64,000 nucleotides of DNA from Crocodylus rhombifer (GCA_038503035.1 JAVSML010000998.1:62001-126000); one strand, 5' to 3'. Shown: positions 24,273 through 36,379, counted from the stretch's first letter. Numbers and translations: made by a program. Notes: generated by a model from the letters alone, not told the origin.

Positions 24273-25000
24273 TAGGGTGCTTGTACACGTGATGGGGGTT
24301 TAGTCCCCTAAACTGAAGTGGCGGGTTTTTAAGCGTGACAATTAAAAACCCACCATTTCAGTTTAAGGGCTTCCATCACTGTTACGGTGAGGGGCTCAAT
24401 CCTTTTATTCTTTTTCTCAAAGCCTTCCTGCATTTCCTGCAGTGGCGGGGGGGGGGCGGGGGTCAGCAGGCTGAGAGGCCCCTGAGCTTCAGGGGGCCCT
24501 GGTCCTTCTTTCCATGGTGGCTGTGCCCCCTGGGGCCACCTGGGTAGGCTGCTAGTGGGCAGGTGCTGCCCCAGCTCAGAGAACAGTTGGATTAGGCTGG
24601 ATGCTGTCTCCTTAGTGGCAGCACTCACCCACTAGCCTCCTAACCAGGCAGCCCTGGGGGGTGCTGCCACTGAGGAGGGAAGGACCAGGGCTCCCTGCAG
24701 CTCAGGGCCCACCAGCAGCTCACCCCAGCACCATGGGAGAGGCAGGTAGGCTCTACAGGGGGAAAAAAAAAGAAAAGGCTTCTTTGTTTTTTTCTGACAG
24801 AACCCGTCCAACACAAGCTGCTGCTGGGCCATGCAGCCCCTGAGCTGCAAGGGGGCCTGGTTCTTTCCTCGGCCATGGCGGTGCCCCTGGGGCTGCCCTG
24901 GCAGCGTGCTAGCTCCACAGGTGCTGTCCCAGCTCGCAGGCAGCACTCACCAGATCCAACTCTTCCCCGAGCCCAGATGCTGGATGAAGCAAGGGTGGAA
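24273..25000. repeat. GC-rich MITE-like block with a strong hairpin
   Basis: It begins TAGGGTGCTTGTACACGTG, the style of MITE family B ends. A 28-nt stem at 24305-24332 and 24342-24369 (loop of 9) pairs with few mismatches. From about 24420 the sequence is GC-rich with inverted duplications of words such as CCCTGGGG and GTGCTGCC. I could not find a matching right end, so it may be truncated near 25000-25080. Confidence 0.5.
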
Positions 25001-25082
25001 TTCTCCAGATCTCTGGGTGTTGGAATTTTGCTTCTTTTTTGTAAAAATTGTGAAGTTTTCATTGCAAAGTAACTAATTGTGA

Positions 25083-25395
25083 CACAAATTTTAGTCTTGT
25101 TGGTCTACAGTGAGAAACAGAATTCTTGGAAGAGTTGATGTCTTGTATTAGACTGACTAAATAACTGCAAAAATATATATCTCTTTATTTGCAAGCTTTT
25201 GAGCTCTCACACCCTTCCTGAGCAAAGGAGAATGCACGGATTGTAACATTTCTCCCAGGTGGAAATGAAACTTCATATTGCACAAGAAAATAAAAAGATG
25301 TTATAGGTTCCCCTCAGTGAAAACATTCATTTTATGCAAATAAGCTTATAGAATATTTTTGCCTGTAGACCAATATGGCTAAACCCTGTACCCCT
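25083..25395. repeat. Penelope-like tails, inverted arrangement
   Basis: The left part is a minus-strand tail (CTTTATTTGCAAGCTTTTGAGC, then CACCCTTCCTGAGC). The right end, TAGACCAATATGGCTAAACCC near 25373, is the plus-strand terminal phrase seen at about 29990. The interior shares AAATGAAACTTCATATT with 29665-29690, so both loci carry the same inverted structure. Confidence 0.5.
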
Positions 25396-25399
25396 GAAT

Positions 25400-25752
25400 C
25401 AAGTTGAAAGGGCACACAGGCAGCCAGGCATTGGGAACTGGTTTCCCAGTACACATGCAGCCTTTAAAGTTCTGGATTTGTGGGGAACCCAGGGTCAGGG
25501 AATGGCTCCTCAGACTTGGGCTGCATGTGCACCAACAAGTTTAAAGTTCACACAGGGAGACCAGGACTGGAGACAAGCTCCCTGATCCTGGTTCCCTGTA
25601 TACTGGCAAGTTTTAAAGGGCCAATGGGCCTGGGATTGGTGAACAGTTCCTTGGTTGTATACGTACCTTTTAAATTTAAATTTCCAGGTGCACAGCGAGC
25701 CTGGAATCAGAAAGAGGCCCCCAGACCCTGGGCTTCTTATGTGCCAGCAGAT
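25400..25752. repeat. Degenerate minisatellite, about five units
   Basis: Units start with a TTTAAAG-like word near 25402, 25462, 25540, 25611 and 25668. Each continues through an AACCAGG/GGGA-CAG type segment to a GTGCAC or GTGCCAGCAG end. Spacing is about 57-82 bp and units have diverged strongly. Confidence 0.6.
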
Positions 25753-25754
25753 GT

Positions 25755-27450
25755 GTGACAGGATCTAAAGAATTTTATTCCAAATTCGAAAAATTGTTTG
25801 CCTAGTCATATTAAATTTGAATGTCCAATTTAACAATTGAACTAAGTCTGAATGGGACTGAAGATTATACCTAAAAATGGAGAACCAGGGGCAACATCTG
25901 AACCCTACTGAGACTCACGACAGCTAAAAAAAACCTCATTGGCCCTGTTTGGAACTCGGACATTGCAGCCTGCTGAATGTCCAGAAGATGGATATTAACC
26001 ATACCACCTAAATTATTTTGATCAGTACCACCTACATGTTAGAAAGATTTTTTTTTTTGCTATCATAGTTAATATCAATATGCTGTATATTTTCTCCTGC
26101 TTTTCATTTTTTTCAGAAGTATAGGATACAAAGTGTTCATATAGAAAGGACACAATACTACCTTTTCCAAGACAGACACCACATATCATTGGAACCTATT
26201 TAAAAATCGATCATTATAGAAAAATAAAAATGGTATATTTATACCTTTCAACACTCTTATGTTTATATTTTTAATTATTTTTGAAATCTGAATTTAACAT
26301 GATGTGTACTAGTAGTATTTTCCTTCAAAAATCTTAAAGTAAAATGTATTATCTGACAAGAGACTTTTATTTGTCAAACCATTAAGAATATACTGCATCA
26401 CATTAAGGTATGTACAAGACAAAACTCCATCCATGTTGCTGTACAAAGAATTAGAACTATTTACATCTCATGATCTTCTGGCTTTTGCAAGGCTCATTTT
26501 TTTTTCTAAGCAGTAGAAAATAAGAAAGAATAGTAATTGTAGGGGTAGGGCATGAAAGTGGGAGTGGGGTTGTGATAAATCACTACTTACAATTTATGTT
26601 AAGTTCTGCCAAGGACACCCATCATTATATTCAAGGTGCCTTTATCATCATATCAATTCATCTAAATCAAGTATTTTTTACATGCTATATATTTCTACAG
26701 ATGCAAACTGTTCAGCCGTGATGAGAATTCTTCCATGCTGTTCCATGTCAGATTGCATTCTAAAGTAATTTTTTACTCATGAGTCTGAGTGATTTCATAC
26801 ATTTATAAACTAAATGCTACTCTTAAAAATCTAGAAAACTACCCAACCAAAAAGAGAGGGAGTATCACATTTTATAAAAAGCATTCATTTACAATGATTA
26901 ATAAGTGATTACAATACTCTAAGCACGATATAGACAAGATGTGATAAAGTGATTATACATGGATCAGTAGCAGCTGTGCAATCTGGTCATAGGCTGTAAT
27001 TATTGAAACCTTTGACCTCTTATCCTAACAATTCTTATATAAATCATGTAATAACCCTTTTCAAACTATGTAAAATCCATTCTTCAACGAGTTTGACTCA
27101 ATACTCTTTGAATGAAATACTGGCCTTACTTATGTTGAGAGCATTACCAAAGTTAAGATTAGTATTATATACCAAGTAACAGCAATTAGTATGAAGAACT
27201 TGAACTAAAAAAACTTTGTGACACCATTAGTATTTGAAATAATGTCTTTAGGACTAAGCTGAATTAAAACTGGGATTTAATAGGGTGCTCTGGATTTGTC
27301 TCAAGTGCAAAAAGGCAAGAAGGTAACTACTGAGTTCCCTCTTTTGATGCTATCAGGACAAGTTTCTTTATGGAGTTTTTGTTAGATTTTAAGGACTTTA
27401 TTAAAGTTGAAGCCTCTAAGACAAAAGATTATATGTTATGCTTCTATGTT
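25755..27450. other. No gene seen; AT-rich unassigned DNA
   Basis: About 1.7 kb with no recognisable exon, RNA gene or repeat boundary. Confidence 0.5.
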
Positions 27451-27454
27451 ATAG

Positions 27455-27570
27455 ATAGACAAGGTTCTTTGGGTGAATCTGATATCTTTTATTAGACCAA
27501 CTTAAATAGTTGGGGGGGGAAAATGTTAAGCAAGCTTTTGGGTTAAAAAACACTTTGTCAGGCTGAGGAA
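27455..27570 (-). repeat. Penelope-like 3' tail
   Basis: Complement of the type seen at the window start: CCAACTATTTAAGTTGG, TCTAATAAAAGATATCAG and AGCTTGCTTAAC are all present on the minus strand. Confidence 0.65.
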
Positions 27571-27639
27571 GTTTCAGCAGTTGCTGTGTGCTTTCCCTGG
27601 ATGGAATGAAAAGTAAAGAAGCCAGAGGCTTCAAATTGG

Positions 27640-28130
27640 TTGGCTAGCAGCCAACAGGTGCTGGCCTCCATAGGACCAGGTAAATAAGGTCATAAGGGCT
27701 ATATAAGTTAAGGACTGCACAGGAGGAAGGGGTGGGTAGCCATGATGAAAACTCAAAGAGAAGAGCTGGATCATCTGAAATTTGCTCTTTCTGGAAACTC
27801 ATGATCAATGAACTGCCTGCCTCCACAGTGAATATTCACCTGCATCTGGATGATACTTGTAAGTAAGGTACCTGAGATCTAACTAGATATATGGCTTGCA
27901 GTAACTCAGATGTGTGATCAAAGGCTACCCCAGCCACCCTGTTTGCTTGATGGGATTTCTCAGACACTACTCAACTCTGTATCATATTCCAACCCTCCTC
28001 CTTGTAACCAGTAAAGTTCTCCTTTGTACCTAGCATGGGAAACTTTTTGGGTGTGGTTTAAATTATGCCTTGGGGTCCCCTTGTTTCGACTGACTAAGGG
28101 AGACCACTACTTGTGCTTCTGACAGAGGGA
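27640..28130 (+). repeat. LTR-like block (candidate)
   Basis: The block has ATTGGTTGG (CCAAT-type) near 27635, a TATATAAG box at 27700-27707 and an AGTAAA polyadenylation-like signal at 28010-28015 about 300 bases downstream, the spacing of an LTR. I could not define TG and CA ends or a target duplication. It could equally be chance. Confidence 0.3.
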
Positions 28131-28615
28131 AGCATCCCAAGTTCTTGAAGTGAATCAAGTACCTTTGAGGGCTACTAGGCCTGTGTTTCTCAGAGGGCAC
28201 CATGCCAGGATCAAGCCCATCCCTAGGTGGCAGCAGAAATACCTCCAGGCTAGTGGGTGTGCTCCAGGAAGGTGGTTGGCTAGATGTAAGGCATCCCCCA
28301 GGGAGGTACTCGATGCTTGGAAGTTGGTCTAGTGCAGTGAGGTGGGTGGCTCAGTGCAGGAGCACCTCCTACTGGCCTGCCACACATGGAATCATATGTT
28401 GCACTGCCATCTGCAATGTAATTTTAGTTCGGATGAATCCCTATTTTTCCTTTCTAAGGAAGGTGTTGTGTAAAGGTGTGCATTCCTTGACATTACTTTT
28501 AGCTATCTTTATTTTGATTTCACTAAAAGTGACAGAAATGTTTATGCAATTTTAGTTTATGACTTCCCTAGTTCTTCATGTATGGGTTTATTTTAGTTGC
28601 ATGTGTTTTTTCTCA
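28131..28615. other. No gene seen
   Basis: Unassigned sequence. Open frames at 28150-28332 and 28202-28555 overlap in different frames and lack recognisable motifs. Confidence 0.4.
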
Positions 28616-28619
28616 TAAA

Positions 28620-28830
28620 ACTTCTCAGTTCAAAGGATGGTACATATTGGCTGTCAACATGAGATACTGCAATAGTTGTGCTGAGCTACTGCACAGTTGT
28701 GCCAAAAAATGGCTTTTTCATGATGCTGACTGTGCAGTAGGCCAAGTATCGTCATGCTTTCTGCCATGTGATGCTACTGCACAGTAGTCACAGGCTACTG
28801 CACAGTCAGTGTTTCATGTAGACAGCCGTT
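28620..28830. repeat. MITE-like repeat, family E
   Basis: It contains the word CTACTGCACAGT four times in this short stretch (28687, 28783, 28797 and, as complement, near 28729) and ends AGTGTTTCATGTAGAC. The complement GTCTACATGA with GACTGCACAGTAGCC recurs at 63015-63068, which defines one terminal segment of the family. Confidence 0.6.
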
Positions 28831-29574
28831 TTAATCCCCAAAATTACTTCAGTTGCATGGTTAAAAATTACTGGTTTTAAAAATAAAGAAACATGAAATG
28901 GATATTATTAAATGTTACTTGGGCTGAAGAATGAAATCATAAAACATTTTAAATGTTCTATGTGAATGCATTGGGTTGTTTACAGTATCTACATTGACAG
29001 GCTGAGGGTCATGGATGTATGTGGTGGAATCCTTTGCTTAGCAATGTACTTGGCTATCCAAACATTCAGGCTTGTGTGCACACACGGCAATTCCAAGGCT
29101 TGAATTCAGAAAGTAAGAAAAGGTTCTTCTTGTTTTTTTGTCTCTGAATTTCAATAAATAGTGACCTATAAATTCAAAAACTTAAGGACTAAACCATGCT
29201 GCTAGCTTGACCAAAAATGTGTAACATGTGCTTCCTCTGTAGATTAGGTATGTTTAAATATAATTCTTATGACTATGATTATAAATGCATAGTGAGTCAT
29301 TCTAATTATGAATAGCATAACATGCAAACTTTCTTTAACAGTAATTCTAGGGTTTTATTTCCAGTGGTTTAATATTAACAAATTATGACATTCTTTTACA
29401 CTGCACAACACATAGGTATTAAGAAATTACCTTTGCTACCATTATGCTTTTGCTGAGATGTTTTACACTTAAGCAGAAGCATTTTTCTATGTTTTTCCTT
29501 ATATAGAATGTCTACTAAAAATTAAGAGAATATATTTTTACTTACTCCATATTGCTTATTTATATACCAGTGCA
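28831..29574. other. No gene seen; AT-rich unassigned DNA
   Basis: No recognisable feature. Confidence 0.5.
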
Positions 29575-29578
29575 TTTC

Positions 29579-30015
29579 AAGACTATCTTTATTTGCAAGA
29601 TTTTGGGCACAAGCACCCTTCTTCAGGCATAGGAGAAAAGATTATAAAAGTTCTACTAGGTAAAAATGAAAGTTCATATTTAATAGGAGAGTTAAAGGTG
29701 TGGTAAAATCTCCTGTTTGGAACAGTTCATTTTATAAAGATTGGTGTCAGAGAAAAGTTGAAATAGTCTGTTTACCTTGAAGTTGTTTGGTGGCAAAGCA
29801 GGATGTAGAGTTATATTTCCTTCTGGTAATGATGTTTCTACCTAGGAAAACTTTTATAATCTTTTCTCCTATGCCTGAAGAAGAGTGCTTGTGCCCAAAA
29901 GCTTGCAAATAAAGACTGTTTTTCCAAAACTCTAGTTGGTCTAATAAAAGATATCACCTCTACCATGAGTTCTGATTCCTTTTGCCTCTACACTAATATG
30001 GCTACAACCTGGATA
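29579..30015. repeat. Head-to-head inverted pair of Penelope-like tails
   Basis: The left arm (about 29583-29675) is the reverse complement of the right arm (about 29848-29940) over roughly 90 bases, including GCCTGAAGAAG-GTGCTTGTGCCC and GCTTGCAAATAAAGA in the right arm. About 170 bases separate the arms. The right copy continues through CTAGTTGGTCTAATAAAAG to ACACTAATATGGCTACAACC, the full tail. Confidence 0.75.
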
Positions 30016-30386
30016 CCTTTCAAAACTATTGCATTTTAAGTTTCTAAACCTAGAAATGGACATTTTTTATCTTATTCTTTTAAAAAAAAAGGAAAAGGCA
30101 CTGCCAGATCTTGTTTAGGAACAATCAAAGTAATACATTTTAAAATAGAGGGTTCGTTATTTCCACGTTGTATTTTATCAGTCAGCTGAGTCACACTGAG
30201 GAAGCAACAGATCCTATCCTATATCCCTGGATAACTGGATACCACAGAAACAGTAGGGAACTGTGTAGGATGTGGTTCAATTACAGACTGCATGCATCAA
30301 CTTTTTTCATTAGAGGGTTACATTTGTGCTAAAAAGAGAAACAACAAAATTATGTTTTCATTCTTTTGCTTTTAAAGCAAAAACAT
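30016..30386. other. No gene seen
   Basis: Unassigned AT-rich sequence. Confidence 0.5.
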
Positions 30387-31470
30387 ACTAGGTGCATGTA
30401 TACATGCATTTTATTGCAGTTGGCTAATTAGCTCTGCAGTAAAGCATCACTGTCTACACATGTGCTGGTATTTGGGTGCAGTAAATTAATTCACTCTGTT
30501 GTAAGTTAGTACTTGTGGGGCAGCACTATCTTACAGTGCAGTTACTTACTAAATTGACGTGCACATGGAGATGATGAGAGGGGCTGACTGGGAAATGAGG
30601 GTGCTGAATTGAGGGGGCTGCCTGCCTCATGGCTCTGCCCTTTAGCACTCTCACACCCCAGCCAGCTGCCCAAAACTGCCACCCATAGGCGACTGATGCC
30701 ACCTGAGTCAGGGGGGACACGTGGCCCCCCCAGCAACTAGTCAGTGACTGGGGAAGGATCCCCCAGTGGCCAATCGTGCTGACCAGGAAGCAGCCATAGC
30801 ACTCCCAGAAGTGGCCGTGGCACTCCCAGAAATGTCAGCAGCACTTCACCTGCCACCCCCCCATTCCCTGGCTGGTGCTCATGGGGGGGGGGCACTGGTG
30901 CTCCACCTGTCCCCCCTGCCCATCACCTAAGCAGGGAGTGTGGCCTGTCAGGGGGTGCACCAGTGCTCTCAGGGGTTGTACCCTCTACGCATCACCACTG
31001 TTGCCACCCAGAGCTTGTGGGTGACCTCCTGAGACTGCTGCCAGGCCAAGACTGCTGTACCCTGGCTCAAACTGCTGCTGTCTCAGGCACACGTGCAGAT
31101 GCTGAGCCCCAGAAACAGTAGACTCCAGTACAAATTGTGCTAGACATGGGTGACTGGTACGTCCTAAGTCCCCAGCAGCCAATCAGTGATGCGGGGGGGG
31201 GAGAGCCCCTCTACGGCCAGTTGCACCAACCCAGAAGTGCCCCAGTGGTGCTTCTCCTGGTACCCCCACTCCCCAGACAGAGCTCTCATGAAGGGGCACC
31301 AGCTCTCCAGCCTGCCCCCCCAGCTCATTGCCTAAGTGAGGAATTCTGGCTGTCCAGGAGTGCACCACCACTCTCACCGGGTGCACGTGCCCCCCAAGCA
31401 CCCCTTATGCATTGCTACTGATGCCAGAATTTATCACATTGCATTAATTGCACCCATGTTATCTCTTTTA
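30387..31470. repeat. GC-rich MITE-like block
   Basis: The left end (CTAGGTGCATGTATACATGC, then an imperfect TTATTGCAG/CTGCAGTAA hairpin near 30410-30445) resembles MITE family B. The right side near 31435-31460 carries GCATTAATTGCACCCATG as a plausible inverted partner. The core is very G/C-rich, with G-runs at 30884-30893 and 31191-31201, and includes the CATAGGCGACTGATGCC segment shared with 33954-34145. The opposing open frames are compositional. Confidence 0.45.
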
Positions 31471-32093
31471 GGAACCTATATGCCTTCTCTCACTAAAATA
31501 TCCATGAACCTGACAGAGAAACTAAGTGCATGATTATGCCACAATGCCATTAGGCTATGAGCGATTGCCATAGGTGCCTGCTCCCATAGGCGTGCATCAA
31601 ACCCAGAAATAAGCCAGTGAAGATACTGTAAGGTATACTGCAGGTGCTCTCAATACCTGTCTTCAGCATGTTTGAATGTCCAGTGGAGAAGAAACTAAAT
31701 GCCTTCCCAGTACATTTCTGGATTTGGATCATGTCAGCTCATGTGGGTAGGTAGGGTTTTCCTGGGATGTCAGAACCGCAGCATGCTGGAGGACCGAACA
31801 CTGAAGTTAGCCCCCTAACATCACCCCTCTCCTTTTCCTGAGGAGCAATTAAAAATAAAACCCATGAACTTAATGGATTTTGTTTGTTGCCACAACTATT
31901 TTAAGCAGTACTGTACAAGTTTATAGCTGTATAACTGCCCTCCTAAAAATTTGTATCACTTCAAAAAGTGAAGAGCCGCTTTAATCTTTTGCATTTTTGC
32001 ACTGCTCTATTAATTTGAACAGTACCTTTAAAAAGTCATTTTATTAGGAGATCCACATGATTGAATATTATGGAGACAGGCAATTGAACAAGG
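31471..32093. other. No gene seen
   Basis: Unassigned. A short piece at 31570-31605 (CATAGGTGCCTGCTCCCATAG) may be an end of the family F repeat. Confidence 0.4.
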
Positions 32094-32102
32094 AGTTAAA
32101 AG

Positions 32103-32318
32103 CAGTGTGGGCCAACCTTTTTGTCAGGCATGCCGCAAATCATCCCTTCATCCTCCCCAAGGAGTACTCTGAACTTCTTCTGCCTAGTCTGCTTTCTGCT
32201 TTTTGCCCTGTGCTTCCTGCCTTTTCTGATGCTATATTACCTGTTTCCTCCCCTGTCTGTTGCATACCACATGCAGAGGTTGTTTCTGCTACCTGTGGCC
32301 ATAGGTTGGCTACTCCTG
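32103..32318. mobile_element. hAT-type MITE, family D (216 bp)
   Basis: Ends are CAGTGTGGGCCAACCTTTTT and, inverted, CAGGAGTAGCCAACCTATGG. The octamer AGTTAAAA occurs at 32094-32101 and 32319-32326, consistent with an 8-bp duplication apart from one extra base on the left. The interior matches the copy at 22056-23174. Confidence 0.8.
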
Positions 32319-32326
32319 AGTTAAAA

Positions 32327-33620
32327 AAAAAAACTTGTGAAGGACTGCTCATGTGGCTTGAAAACTGCTAATTATCACTTGAAAAGCAATGAAATACATT
32401 TTGCTGTAGAGTATACATTTACCCTACTTACCAAGAAAGGAAGAGTGAAAGTATGCAAGCATCTGAAGCTTTACCTGAATTGTGGAATTCTGTTTGTTTA
32501 ATCCTTGCAAGCCTTATTTGATATAGGCCCTAACCGTGTCTTGCTTAATCTGACCTTGTAGTTAGCTTGTTCTTTTATCATTTCTTTATATAAAGGTTCT
32601 TTTCTTTTCCTGACTCAGCCGTTTTAGAGGATTCTGAGTTTTTCATCATAGAAGACATGTTAGAGTGACTACATTATTCACTGGTGGCATAGGGAAGTGG
32701 AGATATGAATCATTGAGCACAAGTGAAGATTAAACTTGAATGATAATGGCTTTTATTTATGATACATTTTTGAAGATTATATTATTCTTCCCCTCCCTAT
32801 TCACTCTAACTACTATATACTTTGAAAAGAAGTAATTGTTAGGTAAGGGGTATTTGTCTTGAAGACACTTGAAGGTAACCACAAAAAGATATGAAACACA
32901 GTTTTTCCTTCTTACATAATTAATTTTAAACTGGAAAGGAAGAAAATAATCTTATGACTCATATATAGGTATTTGCATGCCTAACAATGCTAATATGACA
33001 TGGCATCCTGTGGTATCTTTAAAAGGATCTCAAGGTACACTAGGGTGTTCCAACTCCATGGCTAAGTGTCACTGTTCTTTTCTTTTCACTTCAAGATTAT
33101 ATTCCCTGTGAAGGGACCACATATTTCAACTTCATAGTTATTCTTTTTCAGAAGAATTCTATAAGATTGTGAATGAAAAAAATCTTATTATAATAAGTAC
33201 CTGAACATGGCACAGAGGGGCACATAAACACAGTTTACTAAGGAAATTTGGCCTTATCTAAATTTCTTAAAGATTGTGACAAGTACAGAAGTCATGTTTT
33301 ATGGAATGGAACACATGAAAATGAATTCTGCCACAAGAATATGGGATTGAATGTAATATGCTGGGCATAGGAAAGAAATTTAACATTAGGGTTGTTATTA
33401 CAATAGTCCATTGCATGGATGGTAATTATTTGTACAGCAAACAACTGTTAAACATTTATAAGAAATGCTTCAGGAGAATAGCTTACTAGTTATTGCATGT
33501 GGTAGACTTGTTCTGATACGTATTACTTCAGCCACAGTTCAGATACATTTGAAAGCTTTCTATATTGTTTGAAACTACAAAAAAAATCTCTTTTAAACTT
33601 ATGACTTAAAATTACTCCCA
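32327..33620. other. No gene seen; AT-rich unassigned DNA
   Basis: No recognisable exon or repeat end. Confidence 0.5.
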
Positions 33621-33621
33621 T

Positions 33622-33835
33622 AATCATAGAATCATAGAAAATTATGGTTGGAAGGGACCTTATGAGGTCACCTACTCCTACCCCCTGATCAAAGCAATAC
33701 CACCCCAGCTATATTATCCTAGCCAAAGCTTTGGCTAGCTAGCTCTTAAAAATCTCCAAGGATGGAGATTCCACAGCCTCTCTGGGTAACCTGTTCCAGT
33801 ACTTTCCTACTACAAATAATCATTTGTGTGAACAA
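33622..33835 (-). mobile_element. CR1 LINE 3' end
   Basis: On the plus strand it starts AATCATAGAATCATAGAAAA, the complement of the CR1 terminal octamer repeat. It then gives GGTTGGAAGGGACCTTATGAGG and the complement of the RT C-terminus (GGATGGAGATTCCACAGCCTC). Only the last few hundred bases were inserted. Confidence 0.92.
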
Positions 33836-33953
33836 GGAAAAAACTTTGCAAGGTTATTGGCGATTAGGAAGGCATTGTAAATCAAGATCTTCTTGGCTTT
33901 GCAAATGTTTCTGAAGGAAATTCATTATGTAATTAATTTTTATCCCAATATAC

Positions 33954-34145
33954 AGGCACCCATAGGCAACTGATAGGAGGTGCATGGGGGTGCACGTGGC
34001 CCCCTGACAGCCAACACTGATGCTGTCTGTAGGGCTGGTGCCCCCCCGACAGGGCCACCTCTGTCAGCGGTTTCTGTGGGTGCCCCCCTCCCGATTCAGA
34101 AGGCACCATTCACTCATACAGGCACCTGTGGTACCTATACCATAA
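33954..34145. repeat. GC-rich repeat, family F
   Basis: The segment CATAGGCAACTGATAGG, then GGTGCACGTGGCCCCCTGA, recurs in altered form at 30685-30735 (CATAGGCGACTGATGCC) and 57968-58020 (CATAGGTGATGCATAGG, GTGCACCCCCTGA). It is probably a MITE or SINE core. Confidence 0.5.
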
Positions 34146-35415
34146 CAGGGCAAATCCTGCTCCCATTGAGACTTTTGACATTCATTAAAATGACACCAGG
34201 ATTAAGGCTCAAATAATGGAGAACCTAGAATGTTATACACCTCTGCATTATCGGTCAAATTGGATTCAGTTTCGTATAGCATCTTTGCTCTTGGAAGAAT
34301 TCCAGGAGACCCCAAGAGAATTACATCTCTTTCACTTGTGAAGACAAGAAGGAAAATAATTTTATCAAAGCTAAACCTCAGAAGCAGAATATTAAACAGC
34401 AGATTTATGAAGAGATTGTTGTGTCTGCTAATAGGGGGACTGTTTAGGCATAAGGAAAAGAGATTAATTATTCAGGCATCTATCATAGTTTTTTAAAAAT
34501 GCATTAAGTGAAGGGCAAATGTCATCTTTCAAAGAAAATACAATTATTACAAAAGCAGTTATTCAGGCCGGTTAGGAAGGGATCCTATATTTAATTTCTA
34601 ATTGTGAAATTTTGATAGGATCTGTAATTTCAATTATTTTATCCATTTATATAGATAAATGCTGAGTAGAGCAAAGTAAGCATATTAATGGTGTTGGATA
34701 AATCAGGTAAAAGCAAAATGAGTTCTAGAGTACTAGCTCCTTCACTGGATCATAGAAAGGAGAAAGCTTCTCTATAAAAATATCCTATACCACCATTATT
34801 TGGAAAAGCTGTCCATATGAAGCAGAATAGAAATAATACTACAGAATTCTTAAGAAACTTGAACAGTTTCCATTTCATAAGCAATTCTAGAGTTCATAAA
34901 ACTCAAACAATATTAAATCCATATTCCCCTTATAATATTTCAGTCAACCTATGCTTATTTCCTTCCTAAAGTTATCTATACAGAACATCCCTAAATTTAG
35001 GTTCGTACAAATGGGTACTTGTTTGTGACGCTTGCATAGTAATCTGACTTTTCTGAAAGACATCATATCTTCTGAGGACCACAACACAACTACAAAACTA
35101 ACACTTCCCCTCTAACTACCTGAGTGCCGGTGAGAATTAGATATGCATCAACACTTCTCAACACTTAAAAAAAAAATCTCAGTATATCTATATTTTTTCC
35201 TTTAAAAAGTTCTCTCTCTCTCTCTGTTCCTTTTTAATTTTTATTTTTTTTCCACAGGATTTTTCTCCTCTCATTATGTTTCTCTTTTCAAAAGAGAGGA
35301 ACAAAATGAGAAGTATTTTAAACCCATAATACACAAGCGGGTGTGAAATGAAGTAAAACAAATGATCCATTCTTAGGGGAAGAAGATAAAAAGTGATTGC
35401 ACTCTTCTGTGTCTG
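34146..35415. other. No gene seen; contains a (TC)n run
   Basis: AT-rich. A short (TC)n microsatellite lies at 35211-35225. No coding signal is seen. Confidence 0.5.
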
Positions 35416-35419
35416 CTCT

Positions 35420-35960
35420 TTGTGACCATGTCCAGATGAGCATGGATGTTTGGTTGCCTGGGGACAAGTAACAGGGGCACCTTGTGGCACTCCTATTTGT
35501 CCTGGGGAACACCTGTGCCACGTCCCAGCAGCCTTACCTGGGGTCCTGGAGGCTGGAGAAGCTGTAGTCATGGTGCTCCTGCAGCTGGGAGCCTGTTCAG
35601 CAGCCAGAGTGTGGCTCCTAGCCCCCTGATAGGGCTCAGAAGTGTGATCCTTAGCCCCCTGATCCTGCCACCAGCCCTGCCCCCCCATGGACCCTGCTAG
35701 TCTGCCTGATTTCCACCCCCCCCAAAAACCCTCTTGTACACCTCACTAGACCCCAAATACTACCAACCTCCCCACAGACCCTGCTAACTGCCTAATCCCC
35801 ACATCACCCCACCAATCCTGCCTGTCCTCCAATGCCCCTTACCTTAGATCAGGCTTCTGGCACCTATCTAATTACTCAGTTAGATTGGGAGGAGGAGGGG
35901 CGGAAACGACAGCATTTTTAATCTGATCTAACTCCCAAGCTTCTAGCTGTAATGTCTGCA
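35420..35960. repeat. GC-rich MITE-like block
   Basis: It is GC-rich, CCCCCTGAT/CCCTGCTAG-repetitive DNA between AT-rich flanks, with a right side reading TGTCTGCATGTAGC, like the outer words of family B. The ends were not resolved. The 166-codon minus-strand frame here is compositional. Confidence 0.35.
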
Positions 35961-36379
35961 TGTAGCTTTAGGCATCTGAATTGTTACCCCAAGAAAAGCT
36001 GAATCTAGAGAGAGGTAGAAGTCATGTCAGTGTGAAGACTCTGAAGCAACCATCTTCACAACTAATCTATAATGAATTGCATAGGAAAGGGCGATAGAGC
36101 TTACACAGCTTCCAGCTTCAATACATCAGAGGCCTGGCTGGTACACTGCCTGCTACCACATGGTGTCCATAAAAATTAAGAGCCAGAAAGACCCTGAATA
36201 TGAGATTAGGATTTTTATTCCCCAATGGAGAACTACAGCTGACTATGAACATTTTAGATCCTTCTGCCCCTTTAGCAGTACTAGATCGAATGGATACCAA
36301 TAATAGGGAAAAAAGAAAGAAGCATTCTCCCTTAGCTGATTTTATTCAGCTACTTTGACACCACAAGCCTGCTGATCCT

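Noticed and set aside
35188..35688. 166-codon minus-strand frame
   Set aside because: It joins GC-rich repeat to a (TC)n/poly-A tract. The Lys/Glu-rich C-terminus is simple repeat, so coding is unlikely.
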